A DNA stretch of 9,315 nt from Methanomassiliicoccales archaeon (GCA_028679935.1 JAJRAL010000060.1:1-9315), one strand, 5' to 3'. Shown: positions 1 to 6,214, numbered from the stretch's first letter. A program made the numbers and translations. Notes: generated by a model not told the origin, from the sequence alone.

Positions 1-249
1 CATATTTCCGAAGGCCATCTGGCCGATGGACACGACCGGCCTGCCGTCGATCATGCCGGGAATCGTGACAGCTCCACCCGCTCCGTGGTATCCGCTGATT
101 TCCACGGCGGCGCCGCCGTTGACCAGTTCGTAGTCGAAGTCGCCGCTCGTCAGTGCGGCCACGCCGCCGGGGACAGTCAGGAAGGCGCAGGACAACAATG
201 CCAGCGTCATACCTATGCACGCGATTCTGCTCATTGTCCTCTCGCTCAT
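1..249 (-). CDS. Secreted BspA-like leucine-rich-repeat protein, N-terminal 83 residues (cut by window edge)
   Basis: The reading frame is open from an ATG at 249 to the left edge. Residues 1-32 look like a signal peptide: basic residues (R4, R8), a hydrophobic stretch at about 9-26, and small residues near a cleavage site at about A31/A32. The following residues have the form of a BspA-type LRR_5 repeat unit: F-x-Y-x-L-x-N-G-x-A-x-V-x-I at about 38-51, then a Gly-rich turn, V-T-I-P at 61-64, D-G-R-P-V at 68-72 and I-G-x-x-A-F at 75-80. In that family the repeats form surface proteins that bind partners outside the cell. The start at 249 is preferred because AGGAGA lies 9-14 nt upstream. A second in-frame ATG at 234 has a weaker site. 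The rest of the gene is outside the window. Family assignment is by eye from one repeat, so moderately sure. Confidence 0.72.
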   Translation of the reverse strand, partial: MSERTMSRIACIGMTLALLSCAFLTVPGGVAALTSGDFDYELVNGGAAVEISGYHGAGGAVTIPGMIDGRPVVSIGQMAFGNM

Positions 250-353
250 CCCTATTCTCTCCTGTGGCAACGGTATGGGGCCGAAGCTCGGATAGGCAGA
301 TGCGCGCAGGGATTTAACGACTTGTCGCGGCTTGATTGATCGTAGAATGGCAA
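250..353. other. Intergenic spacer between LRR gene and zinc-ribbon cluster
   Basis: This 104-nt gap separates two minus-strand genes. Read on the minus strand it contains an AT-rich island, GTTAAATC at about 310-317, the only TATA-like sequence upstream of the LRR gene. That would place a transcription start near 287 and a leader of about 38 nt, compatible with the Shine-Dalgarno-led start at 249. No clear oligo-T terminator for the upstream zinc-ribbon gene was seen. Confidence 0.3.
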
Positions 354-1025
354 CTACCCTAGCTTGCCCCCGCACTCGCCACAGAACCTCGTCCCGATCG
401 GCGATTGAGCGCCGCACTTCGGGCAGACCAGCATTCCGAGCGGCGCTCCGCAGTTGTTGCAGAACTTGCCCGCCCCCGCCGGCTTGCCGCATTTCGGACA
501 CAAGGTCTGCCTTTCCGTGATCTCGCCCGAGAACACCTGGGTCTGCGCCGCCTTCGCCTCGATGTCCTGCTTCATCTTCTGCGACCTTGCGGCGGAGACC
601 TCGACCGCCTCCCTCGGGGCGTCGTCGACGCACAGCTGCGCCTCCTCGTTCCAGTCGTTGTCGCAGACGAAGCGGTAGCACTTGGGGCAGCGCTTGAAGT
701 GGCCTTGGGCCTCGCGCGTCATGTCCTCGAACGCCTTCTCATGCTCCTTGTGCCACTCCGGAGTCATCCCCTCGAACTTGTCGCTGATGATCCCAGATCC
801 GGTGTCGGCGGCGGAGCCGATATTGCCGTGCCCGGTCAGCTGGCCAGCGGCGCTAGCCGCCCGACCAAGACCGCGGAACAGCTTGCCCTTCTTGAACGTC
901 GTCGACTCGACGAACCTGGTCTTGTAGCCGGCGTTGCAGATGTCGCAGAAGAAGGTGAAGCCGAAGCCCGCCTCCGTGCTGTTGTCCTCCATATTCTTCG
1001 TGAACGCGATCAGCTTGTCGCTCAT
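354..1025 (-). CDS. Zinc-ribbon protein: cysteine-rich N-terminal core plus C-terminal double zinc ribbon (223 aa)
   Basis: Function unknown; it is very likely a cytoplasmic zinc-binding protein. The N-terminal half carries C27-x2-C30, then after an 82-residue insertion C113-x2-C116, with C121 and C132 close behind. The two CxxC pairs could form one ribbon split by the insertion. The insertion (about 45-85) is rich in Gly, Ala and Ser. Residues 140-165 look helical. The C-terminus is a classic double zinc ribbon: C176/C179/C189/C192 and C201/C204/C215/C218, each with the CPxCG...FCxxCG pattern. The ATG at 1025 is chosen because it overlaps the upstream stop (ATGA, 1025-1022) and has GGTGG just upstream. 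An in-frame start further up would add 13 residues that lie inside the previous gene. The overlap implies translational coupling and a partnership with the 119-aa protein. Double zinc ribbons often mediate protein or nucleic-acid contacts, but no enzymatic motif is visible. Confidence 0.85.
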   Translation of the reverse strand: MSDKLIAFTKNMEDNSTEAGFGFTFFCDICNAGYKTRFVESTTFKKGKLFRGLGRAASAAGQLTGHGNIGSAADTGSGIISDKFEGMTPEWHKEHEKAFEDMTREAQGHFKRCPKCYRFVCDNDWNEEAQLCVDDAPREAVEVSAARSQKMKQDIEAKAAQTQVFSGEITERQTLCPKCGKPAGAGKFCNNCGAPLGMLVCPKCGAQSPIGTRFCGECGGKLG

Positions 1026-1381
1026 CTCTTGACCACCTGTTGCTGGAACAATGGTTTGTGGCACTTGATGCAGTTCGGCCCGAGCGGCGGCTGCTCAGTC
1101 TTGCATTTCGGATTCGGGCAGACCACGGTGAGGCGCTGTCCGCACGCCTGGCAGTAGTCGCCGAAGAACGTCGTTTGTCCGCACTTCGGGCACGCGATGG
1201 TCAGGTTCAGGCCGCAGGACGGGCAGAGCTTCCACCCTTCCTGGATCGGAACGCGGCACCTCGGGCAGCGCTGCTCGATCGGATTCACCTTGCCGCAGAA
1301 CGGGCAGACGTTGGCGTCGGGAGGCACGAGCTCGCCGCAGTAGCGGCACGGCTTCGAGTAACCCACCATGACCTCAGCCAC
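1022..1381 (-). CDS. Small protein of four tandem zinc ribbons (119 aa)
   Basis: Almost the whole protein is zinc ribbon. Sixteen cysteines fall in four four-cysteine sets: C12/C15/C26/C29, C39/C42/C53/C56, C64/C67/C77/C80 and C88/C93/C104/C107. The last set is atypical, with a C-x4-C first knuckle and an IKCH second knuckle. There is no signal peptide or membrane segment and no catalytic motif, so it is probably a scaffold or nucleic-acid/protein-binding module. The start is uncertain. GTG at 1381 has GAGG 3 nt upstream, while ATG at 1369 (four codons in) has GGTGG about 10 nt and GAGGT about 1 nt upstream. Either leaves all cysteines intact. The TGA stop overlaps the ATG of the next gene, so the two are probably co-translated. 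A 92-nt gap separates it from the 451-aa gene upstream. Confidence 0.85.
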   Translation of the reverse strand: MAEVMVGYSKPCRYCGELVPPDANVCPFCGKVNPIEQRCPRCRVPIQEGWKLCPSCGLNLTIACPKCGQTTFFGDYCQACGQRLTVVCPNPKCKTEQPPLGPNCIKCHKPLFQQQVVKR

Positions 1382-1473
1382 CGGCCTCTAGGGGATGCGG
1401 TGCCATTCCAGCATGCGCCCCCAGGGCTTCGATAGTATCCGACGGAGACCATAAATCGTTTTGCTTGCGAGTG
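1382..1473 (-). promoter_or_regulatory. Spacer within zinc-ribbon cluster with possible internal TATA box
   Basis: Between the 451-aa gene and the 119-aa gene, the minus strand shows an AT-rich ATTTATG at 1450-1456 flanked by GC-rich sequence. A TATA box here would predict a start near 1427 and a leader of about 46 nt, so the two zinc-ribbon genes may have their own promoter besides read-through. A TTTT run lies just upstream of the candidate on the minus strand (about 1462-1459) and could be a weak terminator for the 451-aa gene. Confidence 0.3.
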
Positions 1474-2829
1474 CTAGCGGGCGCCGCCCATCTGCACCTG
1501 CTGCGCTTCCGGGGCCTTCTCGACCTTGACCCACCTCGCCTTCGGGTCCTTGGCGGTCACGTTGAACTTGAGCAGGTCTGAGACATCCGTCGCCCACTGC
1601 AGCGGCTCGGAGTGGATGACGCGGCCTACGAAATGCTCGCGCAGGAGCTTGAGCTCCGGGATCTTAGCCAGGGCGTAGCGGTACTGCGAGTACTGCGGCG
1701 TGTAGAGCTTGGCGTCATCGAGGTAGATCGGCTCGCGGCGGAAGTTGATGGTGATGAGCGCCTTGACGATGTCGTCCATGAACTGCTCGGCGGCTGAATC
1801 GAGCTCCTCCATGCTCTTCGCTCCGCGGTACGCATCGCGCTCCATGATGCGGAAGAAGTAGGTCGCCCTGCCTTCGCCCTCGCCGGAGGCTGCTTCGAAT
1901 GAGAGCGCGTTGCCGCCCTTGCTCGAGTCTAACGAGTAGATTGGGGCGAGGAAGAAGACGTACTCGCCGAGCTTGCCCAACTCCTCCTCTCCTTGGACGA
2001 GCGAGCGCTTCATGCCGATGCGGACGCGCTCCTTCTGCGCCAGCGAAGTGAGCAGTGTGTACTCCTCCTTCATATCGTAGCCCGCGACCTTCATCTCGAG
2101 TCCGGACCAGAGGCCGGGGCAGGCGGCTTCGATATCTGCCTTCTTCGCCGCGCGGCCGTCCCTCATCAGCTTGGCCGCCTGAGCGATCATGCGCCCGTCG
2201 CCTTCCGGGTACGCGTCTTTGAGCATCGCCTGCACCTTCGCCCATAGCTCTGCGATCGCGTCGGTGAGCGCCTTCATGGTCGGCTCTGTCTCACGGCCGA
2301 GCTTGCTGAACTCGATACGCTCGCCGTTCTCCGTTGCGATTGTCAGGACGTAATTTTCCACGCTCACCGTTACGATGTTGGAGTAAGACGCCCGGATCAG
2401 CTCGGCCCCTTCCGGGAGCGCTACCAGGGCGGAGTCGTAGAGGCGGGGCTCGCACTTGCCCTTGGCGATCTCATTGCCAGCCGCATCCAGGTGGCGATAC
2501 TCCGCCTTTACCCCCCGCTTGCGCACCTTCTCCTGCATCAGCAGGTCGTGGAGGACAAGCTCGTTCCGGGTCTGGTGTAGCGTGCGGAGGAAGTCCTCGT
2601 AGCGGTAGCCGAGGTTGAAAAGGACGAGCGACTCGCCGGTGGCGAGGCCAAGGCGGAGATGATAGTCCACGTCTGAAATCTTGGTGATGTCCCTCAGGGA
2701 ATACCACAAGGCCTCGCCGCTCTTTGGCCGTATCTGGATTGCATCAGTCTCGATTGAGGTGGTCGCGTCACCTGACGAGATAACCTTGTCGTTCCTGTCG
2801 GCGAGGGAGAAACGAGCCTGAGCGTCCAT
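1474..2829 (-). CDS. Unknown 451-aa protein with two PH-like halves and a C-terminal alpha/beta domain
   Basis: I do not recognise a named family. There is no signal peptide or membrane helix. Residues about 1-100 read as a PH-like fold: several short beta strands, the pattern I-x-D-x-x-Y-x-L-x-L-x-L-x-x-G near the middle, then a helix ending in a conserved-looking D-L-L-M-x-E. Residues about 105-205 repeat this plan: a Tyr/Asp-rich start, strands with V-S-V-E-N-Y-x-L-x-I, and a closing amphipathic helix. Residues about 230-430 form a separate domain with E/K-rich helices and strands and no visible catalytic motif. The tail (about 431-451) is Gln/Gly-rich. ATG at 2829 is preferred because the PH-like region begins right after it and a TATA-like element lies about 27 nt upstream, which suggests a leaderless mRNA. 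Longer in-frame extensions (to 3000) run into low-similarity spacer. The two zinc-ribbon genes follow on the same strand, suggesting a shared role. Confidence 0.8.
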   Translation of the reverse strand: MDAQARFSLADRNDKVISSGDATTSIETDAIQIRPKSGEALWYSLRDITKISDVDYHLRLGLATGESLVLFNLGYRYEDFLRTLHQTRNELVLHDLLMQEKVRKRGVKAEYRHLDAAGNEIAKGKCEPRLYDSALVALPEGAELIRASYSNIVTVSVENYVLTIATENGERIEFSKLGRETEPTMKALTDAIAELWAKVQAMLKDAYPEGDGRMIAQAAKLMRDGRAAKKADIEAACPGLWSGLEMKVAGYDMKEEYTLLTSLAQKERVRIGMKRSLVQGEEELGKLGEYVFFLAPIYSLDSSKGGNALSFEAASGEGEGRATYFFRIMERDAYRGAKSMEELDSAAEQFMDDIVKALITINFRREPIYLDDAKLYTPQYSQYRYALAKIPELKLLREHFVGRVIHSEPLQWATDVSDLLKFNVTAKDPKARWVKVEKAPEAQQVQMGGAR

Positions 2830-2853
2830 AGGACAAGGATTCCTTGGAATGAT

Positions 2854-2860
2854 GATATTG
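2854..2860 (-). promoter_or_regulatory. Candidate TATA box for the 451-aa gene
   Basis: On the minus strand this reads CAATATC in an AT-rich stretch. Its centre is about 27 nt from the ATG at 2829, the distance expected between an archaeal TATA box and the transcription start, so transcription could begin at or next to the start codon. The match to a TATA box is weak. Confidence 0.35.
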
Positions 2861-3014
2861 ATTTGCCATATCATGGGCAACTTGTGATGAGGATTCGATG
2901 GCTTCCGAGGCAACTCTGAGCAACGCACGTCTCGCCGCTTGAGGCTCAGCATCAAAGAGCCACGCCCGCAAGGCGATTGAAAGTATCTTTCGAGCAACAA
3001 CAGCAGGTAATGGG

Positions 3015-3021
3015 CTTATAC
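3015..3021 (+). promoter_or_regulatory. Candidate TATA box for the aldo/keto reductase gene
   Basis: CTTATAC stands in GC-rich sequence about 39 nt before the ATG at 3057. It predicts a start near 3044, leaving a short leader that includes the GAGGG ribosome site at 3044-3048. If the start lay at that point the ribosome site would be at the very 5' end, so the exact start may be a few bases upstream. Confidence 0.4.
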
Positions 3022-3056
3022 CCGACATTCCAAAGAGGCTCGCGAGGGACTGTCAT

Positions 3057-4109
3057 ATGAAGTACAAGCGGTTCGGCAACACGGGTCTTCTCGTTTCTGA
3101 GGTGGCGCTCGGGTCGATGACGTTCGGCGGCAGGGGAGCGTACGGGGCAATCGGCCAACTTCAGCAGAAGGAGGCGAACGAGCTCGTCAAGATGGCGCTC
3201 GACTCGGGTATCAACATCATCGACACGGCGAACGTCTACGGCGCAGGCATGTCGGAGACTATCGTCGGGCAGGCGCTCAAGGACCTCGAGGTCGACCGGG
3301 AGAGCGTCGTCGTCGCGACCAAGGTGTTCGGCCCGATGGGCAAGGGACCGAACTACTCTGGTCTCTCCAAGAAGCATATCCTCGCTCAGGTGGAGAAGAG
3401 CCTGGATCGCCTTCAGCTCGACTACATCGACATCTACCAGATCCACAACGAGGATCCCGTCACCCCGATCGAGGAGACACTCGACGCGCTCGACGACCTG
3501 GTCAGGGGCGGTCTGGTCAGGTACATCGGCGTCAGCAACAATCACGCTTGGAGGATCATGAAGGCGCTCGGGATATCGAGCGCGAGGGGCCTGGCGAGGT
3601 TCGAGTCGGTGCAGGCCTACTACACCGTCGTCGGGAGGGACCTGGAGAGGGAGATCATCCCGCTGATCAACGAGGAGAAGATGGGGCTGCTCGTCTGGAG
3701 CCCTCTCGCTGGCGGCTTCCTGAGCGGCAAGTTCAGGAGGGGAGCGGAGAAGCCTGAGGGCGCGAGGCGCTCGCAATTCGACTTCCCGCCGATCGACCGC
3801 GAGCTTGCATTCAGGGCCGTCGACCTGATGGAGGCAATCGGGAAGGAGCGCGACGCGACAGTGGCACAGGTCGCCCTAGCGTGGCTCCTGGCAAAACCAC
3901 CCGTGACGTCGGTCATCCTAGGAGCGAGGAGACCGGAGCAGCTGAAGGCCGACATCGATGCCACCCAGGTCAAGCTCACCGCAGACGACATCTCGCGCCT
4001 TGACGCAGTTGCCCCGCCAAAGCCCGAGTATCCCTCATGGATCAACCGGAGCGAGGACAAGGACCGTCGGGCCTACTTGGCTGGGAAGGAGCCAGCAAGC
4101 CCCTGGTAG
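3057..4109 (+). CDS. Aldo/keto reductase, NADPH-dependent (350 aa)
   Basis: This is a (beta/alpha)8 oxidoreductase of the aldo/keto reductase superfamily, which reduces aldehydes or ketones with NAD(P)H in the cytoplasm. The N-terminus has the family's R-x-G-x-T-G-L-x-V-S-E and the G-S-M-T-F-G-G turn. The catalytic tetrad is complete: D56 and Y61 (D-T-A-N-V-Y-G), K89 (V-A-T-K) and H130 (Y-Q-I-H-N). G-V-S-N-N at about 158-162 is the usual substrate/cofactor-loop motif. The C-terminal third holds the cofactor-phosphate site, with I-L-G-A-R-x-x-E-Q-L at about 287-296. Length fits the YajO/Tas/AKR11-13-like branch, whose substrates vary, so no substrate is assigned. ATG at 3057 has GAGGG 8 nt upstream. 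It is transcribed away from the zinc-ribbon cluster and ends 3 nt from the stop of a convergent microprotein gene. Such enzymes are common in bacteria, so bacterial origin is possible, though codon use matches the neighbours. Confidence 0.95.
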   Translation: MKYKRFGNTGLLVSEVALGSMTFGGRGAYGAIGQLQQKEANELVKMALDSGINIIDTANVYGAGMSETIVGQALKDLEVDRESVVVATKVFGPMGKGPNYSGLSKKHILAQVEKSLDRLQLDYIDIYQIHNEDPVTPIEETLDALDDLVRGGLVRYIGVSNNHAWRIMKALGISSARGLARFESVQAYYTVVGRDLEREIIPLINEEKMGLLVWSPLAGGFLSGKFRRGAEKPEGARRSQFDFPPIDRELAFRAVDLMEAIGKERDATVAQVALAWLLAKPPVTSVILGARRPEQLKADIDATQVKLTADDISRLDAVAPPKPEYPSWINRSEDKDRRAYLAGKEPASPW

Positions 4110-4112
4110 AGG

Positions 4113-4268
4113 CTACCAGCCCTTGACGACGGTGAGGCATTTCCGACAGAGCCAGATTGGCTTGCCGATCATGTCCTTCGGGAGGTACCTCACGACCTCC
4201 TTCATCGCCTCCTCCGCGCTATTGTAGAAACGGAGCACCATCTCGGTCTGGCACTCGGGGCATTTCAT
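4113..4268 (-). CDS. Zinc-binding microprotein with two CxxC knuckles (51 aa)
   Basis: The 51-residue frame opens with C3-P-E-C6 and closes with L-C41-R-K-C44, so two CxxC pairs flank a 34-residue middle. That is a likely zinc site clamping an amphipathic helix (about 17-28, Glu/Val rich). It ends in V-V-K-G-W. The ATG at 4268 is preceded by GGTGA and GAGGG. There is no signal or membrane segment. It lies 38 nt downstream of the 127-aa gene on the same strand and ends 3 nt from the aldo/keto reductase stop, so the two genes converge. Function unknown. The regular cysteine spacing, ribosome site and tight packing support a real gene despite its size. Confidence 0.78.
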   Translation of the reverse strand: MKCPECQTEMVLRFYNSAEEAMKEVVRYLPKDMIGKPIWLCRKCLTVVKGW

Positions 4269-4306
4269 CCCTCGTCACCCCTTCCGGTCGCTCGATGGAC
4301 TCATGA

Positions 4307-4690
4307 TCACGACGGCGCATCTCGCCTCGGCGCCTCGAGCCTCGACCATAGCTCAACCGCTAGCTGCCCCCAGCCGGCCTGGATCTTCCTCTGATATCCG
4401 TAGACATCGTACCCGAACTCGGTCGATGCAGGTTCCATCGTTATATCGACGTGAACCGCGTCGCCAGCCTCGCTCAACTTGAATGCCATGGTCTTCTCGG
4501 CGTTCTTCTTCCATATCGCCAACGCCTTGAGCGATCCGTGTAGGGCCACGATCTCCGTCGGCCTCTGCATCCTGTCAATCGTGGCGCCTTCCTCCTTCAG
4601 CCAAGAAACGATGCCGTCGAAGACCTCGGTCACCTTTAATCCCTTGATTTCGCGACTGTAGCTGAACGTCGTTCCTGGGTCCAGATCCAT
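4307..4690 (-). CDS. Unknown 127-aa alpha/beta protein downstream of ftsZ
   Basis: No family recognised. The protein is soluble and alternates predicted strands and helices: a V-T-E-V-F-D-G-I-V-S-W-L helix at about 22-33, strands around I-V-A-L-H-G-S and T-M-A-F-K-L, a strand V-H-V-D-I-T-M, then a C-terminal helix from about 105 (W-G-Q-L-A-V-E-L-W). This order is reminiscent of small START/SRPBCC-like or DUF domains, but that is only a shape impression. The ATG at 4690 is chosen because GAGAGGGAGG lies directly upstream. A longer reading from TTG at 4744 has a stop codon immediately before it and no ribosome site. It follows ftsZ by 115 nt on the same strand and precedes the microprotein by 38 nt. 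Confidence 0.75.
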   Translation of the reverse strand: MDLDPGTTFSYSREIKGLKVTEVFDGIVSWLKEEGATIDRMQRPTEIVALHGSLKALAIWKKNAEKTMAFKLSEAGDAVHVDITMEPASTEFGYDVYGYQRKIQAGWGQLAVELWSRLEAPRRDAPS

Positions 4691-4783
4691 CCCTCCCTCT
4701 CGAAATATCCATTGAGCGTCCTTGCAGAAAAGGATGTTGGCCAATCATCCTATGGAGTGATGCGAAACGCCGGACGATGGGCG

Positions 4784-4797
4784 AAAATGAAAGAAGT
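4784..4797 (-). terminator. Candidate oligo-T terminator after ftsZ
   Basis: On the minus strand, just past the ftsZ stop, the DNA is pyrimidine- and T-rich (CTTCTTTCATTTT). Archaeal RNA polymerase commonly stops at such T runs. No hairpin is needed and none is seen. Confidence 0.35.
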
Positions 4798-4805
4798 GGG
4801 CCTCT

Positions 4806-6005
4806 TCAACCCACGAAGTCGATGCCCTCGTCCGAGTCGCGGCGCGATCCGGTGGACTTCTGCTGTCCCTGCTTTTGGGTGCTCCCTCCAAGCCTGCCTT
4901 GCACCGATGGCTCTCCGCCCTTCCCCAGGACGTACGGCGACTTGGCGCCGGTGAAGATGAGGAGTATCTTGATCGTGCCCTCGATCTCGGGCTCGATCGA
5001 GCATCCCCAGATTATCCTCGCACCGGAGCTCACGTTCTTGCCGACAATCTCAGCCGCCCTCTGCGCCTCGGTGACCGTCATGTCCGGCCCGCCGACGACC
5101 CTCACCAGGGCGCCGCGCGAACCCTTCATGTCGATGTCGCCGAGGAGCGGCGAGTGCAACGCCTCGTTCACAGCGCTCTCCACCCGCTCGTCCTGCGCGT
5201 CGGACTCACCGATGCCGACGAAGGCCATGCCGCCCTCGTTCATGATCGTCAGGATATCGGAGTAGTCCAGGTTGACCAGGCCGGGCTTGGTGATGATCTC
5301 CGTCAGCCCCTTGATCGTCTGCATCAGCACCTCGTCCGCGACCTTGAAGGCCGCCTCAACAGGCATCTTTGGCACGAGCTCGAGCAGCTTGTCGTTCATG
5401 ACGATGATGGTGGTATCGCAGATCGAGCTCAGCCGGTTCAGTCCGGCAAGCGCGTTCTCCATCCGCACCGTGCCCTCCGCCTTGAAGGGCAAGGTGACGA
5501 CTCCGATCGTCAGCGCTTGAGTCTGGCGCTTCGCTATGTCCGCCACGAAGTGCGCCGAGCCGGTGCCGGTGCCGCCGCCCATTCCCGCCGTCACGAACAC
5601 TATGTTCGCGCCGCTCAGGAAGTTGCGGATCTCGGCCTCGTTCTCCATGGCGGCCCGCGTGCCGACATCCGGAATCGCTCCCGCCCCCAATCCCCTGGTC
5701 AGATTTCGCCCGATGAGGATCTTGGTCGGGGCGCGGATCGTCAGCAGATGCTTGGCGTCGGTGTTGATGGCGCAGAGCTGGGCGCCGGATATCCCTTCGT
5801 CCACGCAGCGGTTGATCGTATTGCAGCCGCCCCCGCCGCAGCCGATTATCTTGATGCTGACGGACATCTGCTCGGCTATCTTCCTTATCTCTTCATCCGA
5901 TGGGGACGATCCCGCTGCGGACGGCTGTCCAGTCGCCTGCGGTGGGACGCCCTGTCCTACATTCTTGACGTTGGCCAGTGCTTCCTTTACTAGTGAGCTT
6001 GGCAT
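4806..6005 (-). CDS. ftsZ: Cell division GTPase FtsZ (399 aa)
   Basis: FtsZ is the tubulin-like GTPase that polymerises into the mid-cell division ring. Residues 1-47 are a variable Pro/Gln/Ser-rich N-terminal arm. The nucleotide domain begins with I-K-I-I-G-C-G-G-G-G at 51-60 and N-T-I-N-R, followed by A-I-N-T-D at 79-83 and R-G-L-G-A-G at 104-109. The tubulin signature G-G-G-T-G-T-G is at 143-149. The catalytic T7 loop N-L-D-Y-S-D is at 245-250. The C-terminal domain ends near 360, then a flexible Gly/Gln/Ser linker (about 361-390) leads to an acidic tail with I-D-F-V, the likely partner-binding peptide. The residues after the signature are S-A-H rather than the common A-A-P. Archaea often have two paralogues, and I cannot decide FtsZ1 versus FtsZ2 by eye, although K-P-G-L-V-N-L-D leans to FtsZ1. 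ATG at 6005 is preferred over GTG at 6035, which would lie upstream of the predicted transcript start. Confidence 0.97.
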   Translation of the reverse strand: MPSSLVKEALANVKNVGQGVPPQATGQPSAAGSSPSDEEIRKIAEQMSVSIKIIGCGGGGCNTINRCVDEGISGAQLCAINTDAKHLLTIRAPTKILIGRNLTRGLGAGAIPDVGTRAAMENEAEIRNFLSGANIVFVTAGMGGGTGTGSAHFVADIAKRQTQALTIGVVTLPFKAEGTVRMENALAGLNRLSSICDTTIIVMNDKLLELVPKMPVEAAFKVADEVLMQTIKGLTEIITKPGLVNLDYSDILTIMNEGGMAFVGIGESDAQDERVESAVNEALHSPLLGDIDMKGSRGALVRVVGGPDMTVTEAQRAAEIVGKNVSSGARIIWGCSIEPEIEGTIKILLIFTGAKSPYVLGKGGEPSVQGRLGGSTQKQGQQKSTGSRRDSDEGIDFVG

Positions 6006-6038
6006 AGTGCATCCCAAGGAAAGTAATTCCCGCACCTG

Positions 6039-6049
6039 GATTTAAAGTA
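6039..6049 (-). promoter_or_regulatory. TATA box of ftsZ
   Basis: On the minus strand ACTTTAAATCC stands out of GC-rich DNA. Its centre at about 6043 predicts transcription from about 6017, giving a leader of roughly 12 nt before the ATG at 6005. This excludes the longer GTG start at 6035. Confidence 0.6.
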
Positions 6050-6107
6050 CAGTTTGGTCGTGCCAGAATTGGTAACTCGGAGTCACGTGCACTTGTCGCT
6101 CAGGCAC

Positions 6108-6123
6108 CCGACGAAACCGTCGG
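6108..6123. repeat. Perfect inverted repeat (6-bp arms, 4-nt loop)
   Basis: CCGACG at 6108-6113 and CGTCGG at 6118-6123 are exact reverse complements separated by AAAC. It sits midway between the two divergent promoters. It could be a protein-binding palindrome, or a stem-loop if transcribed. Confidence 0.5.
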
Positions 6124-6174
6124 ATAGAGCAGTTATTCCACAAGACCTGCCTCCCTTTCACCTCCCGCCCATCG

Positions 6175-6204
6175 ACGGAGAGTCGTGCCCCGGACAGTCT
6201 CCGT
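6175..6204. repeat. Inverted repeat next to the tbp promoter
   Basis: ACGGAGA (6175-6181) and TCTCCGT (6198-6204) are exact 7-bp inverted arms with a 16-nt spacer. The right arm ends 10 nt before the TATATAAA box, at or just upstream of the place where the TFB recognition element lies, so a dimeric regulator bound here could control tbp. Confidence 0.45.
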
Positions 6205-6214
6205 TAAATATGGG

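Larger units (their letters stand above)
6050..6210. other. Divergent ftsZ-tbp control region with two inverted repeats
   Basis: This spacer separates the divergent promoters of ftsZ and the TATA-binding protein gene. It has no credible coding frame. It contains a perfect 6-bp stem with a 4-nt loop at 6108-6123 (CCGACG / CGTCGG) and an inverted repeat with 7-bp arms at 6175-6181 and 6198-6204 (ACGGAGA / TCTCCGT) that abuts the tbp TATA region. A CACGTG palindrome sits at about 6084-6089. These could be operators or a small RNA hairpin, but no known motif is recognised. Confidence 0.4.

Noticed and set aside
405..1157. Long plus-strand open frame (250 codons) across the zinc-ribbon genes
   Set aside because: It is antisense to two genes with clear CxxC zinc-ribbon patterns, is rich in Arg/Leu/Ala as expected of a GC-rich shadow frame, and has no domain pattern.
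2979..2991. Short inverted repeat GAAAG-TAT-CTTTC in the divergent spacer before the aldo/keto reductase
   Set aside because: Five-bp arms alone are expected by chance, and it lies too far upstream of the candidate TATA box to assign a role.
1474..3000. 508-residue version of the PH-like protein
   Set aside because: The extra 57 N-terminal residues fall in spacer with basic, low-similarity sequence, upstream of the likely transcription start.
2952..3776. Minus-strand open frame (274 codons) opposite the aldo/keto reductase
   Set aside because: It mirrors the codons of a well recognised enzyme, its composition is Arg/Asp/Val-rich and it shows no motif.
4307..4744. TTG-initiated longer version (145 aa) of the gene after ftsZ
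   Set aside because: TTG is directly preceded by a stop codon and lacks a ribosome site, while ATG 4690 has GAGAGGGAGG.
4875..5993. Plus-strand open frame (372 codons) opposite ftsZ
   Set aside because: Antisense shadow of FtsZ in GC-rich DNA, with His/Arg/Asp-rich low-complexity sequence and no ribosome site.
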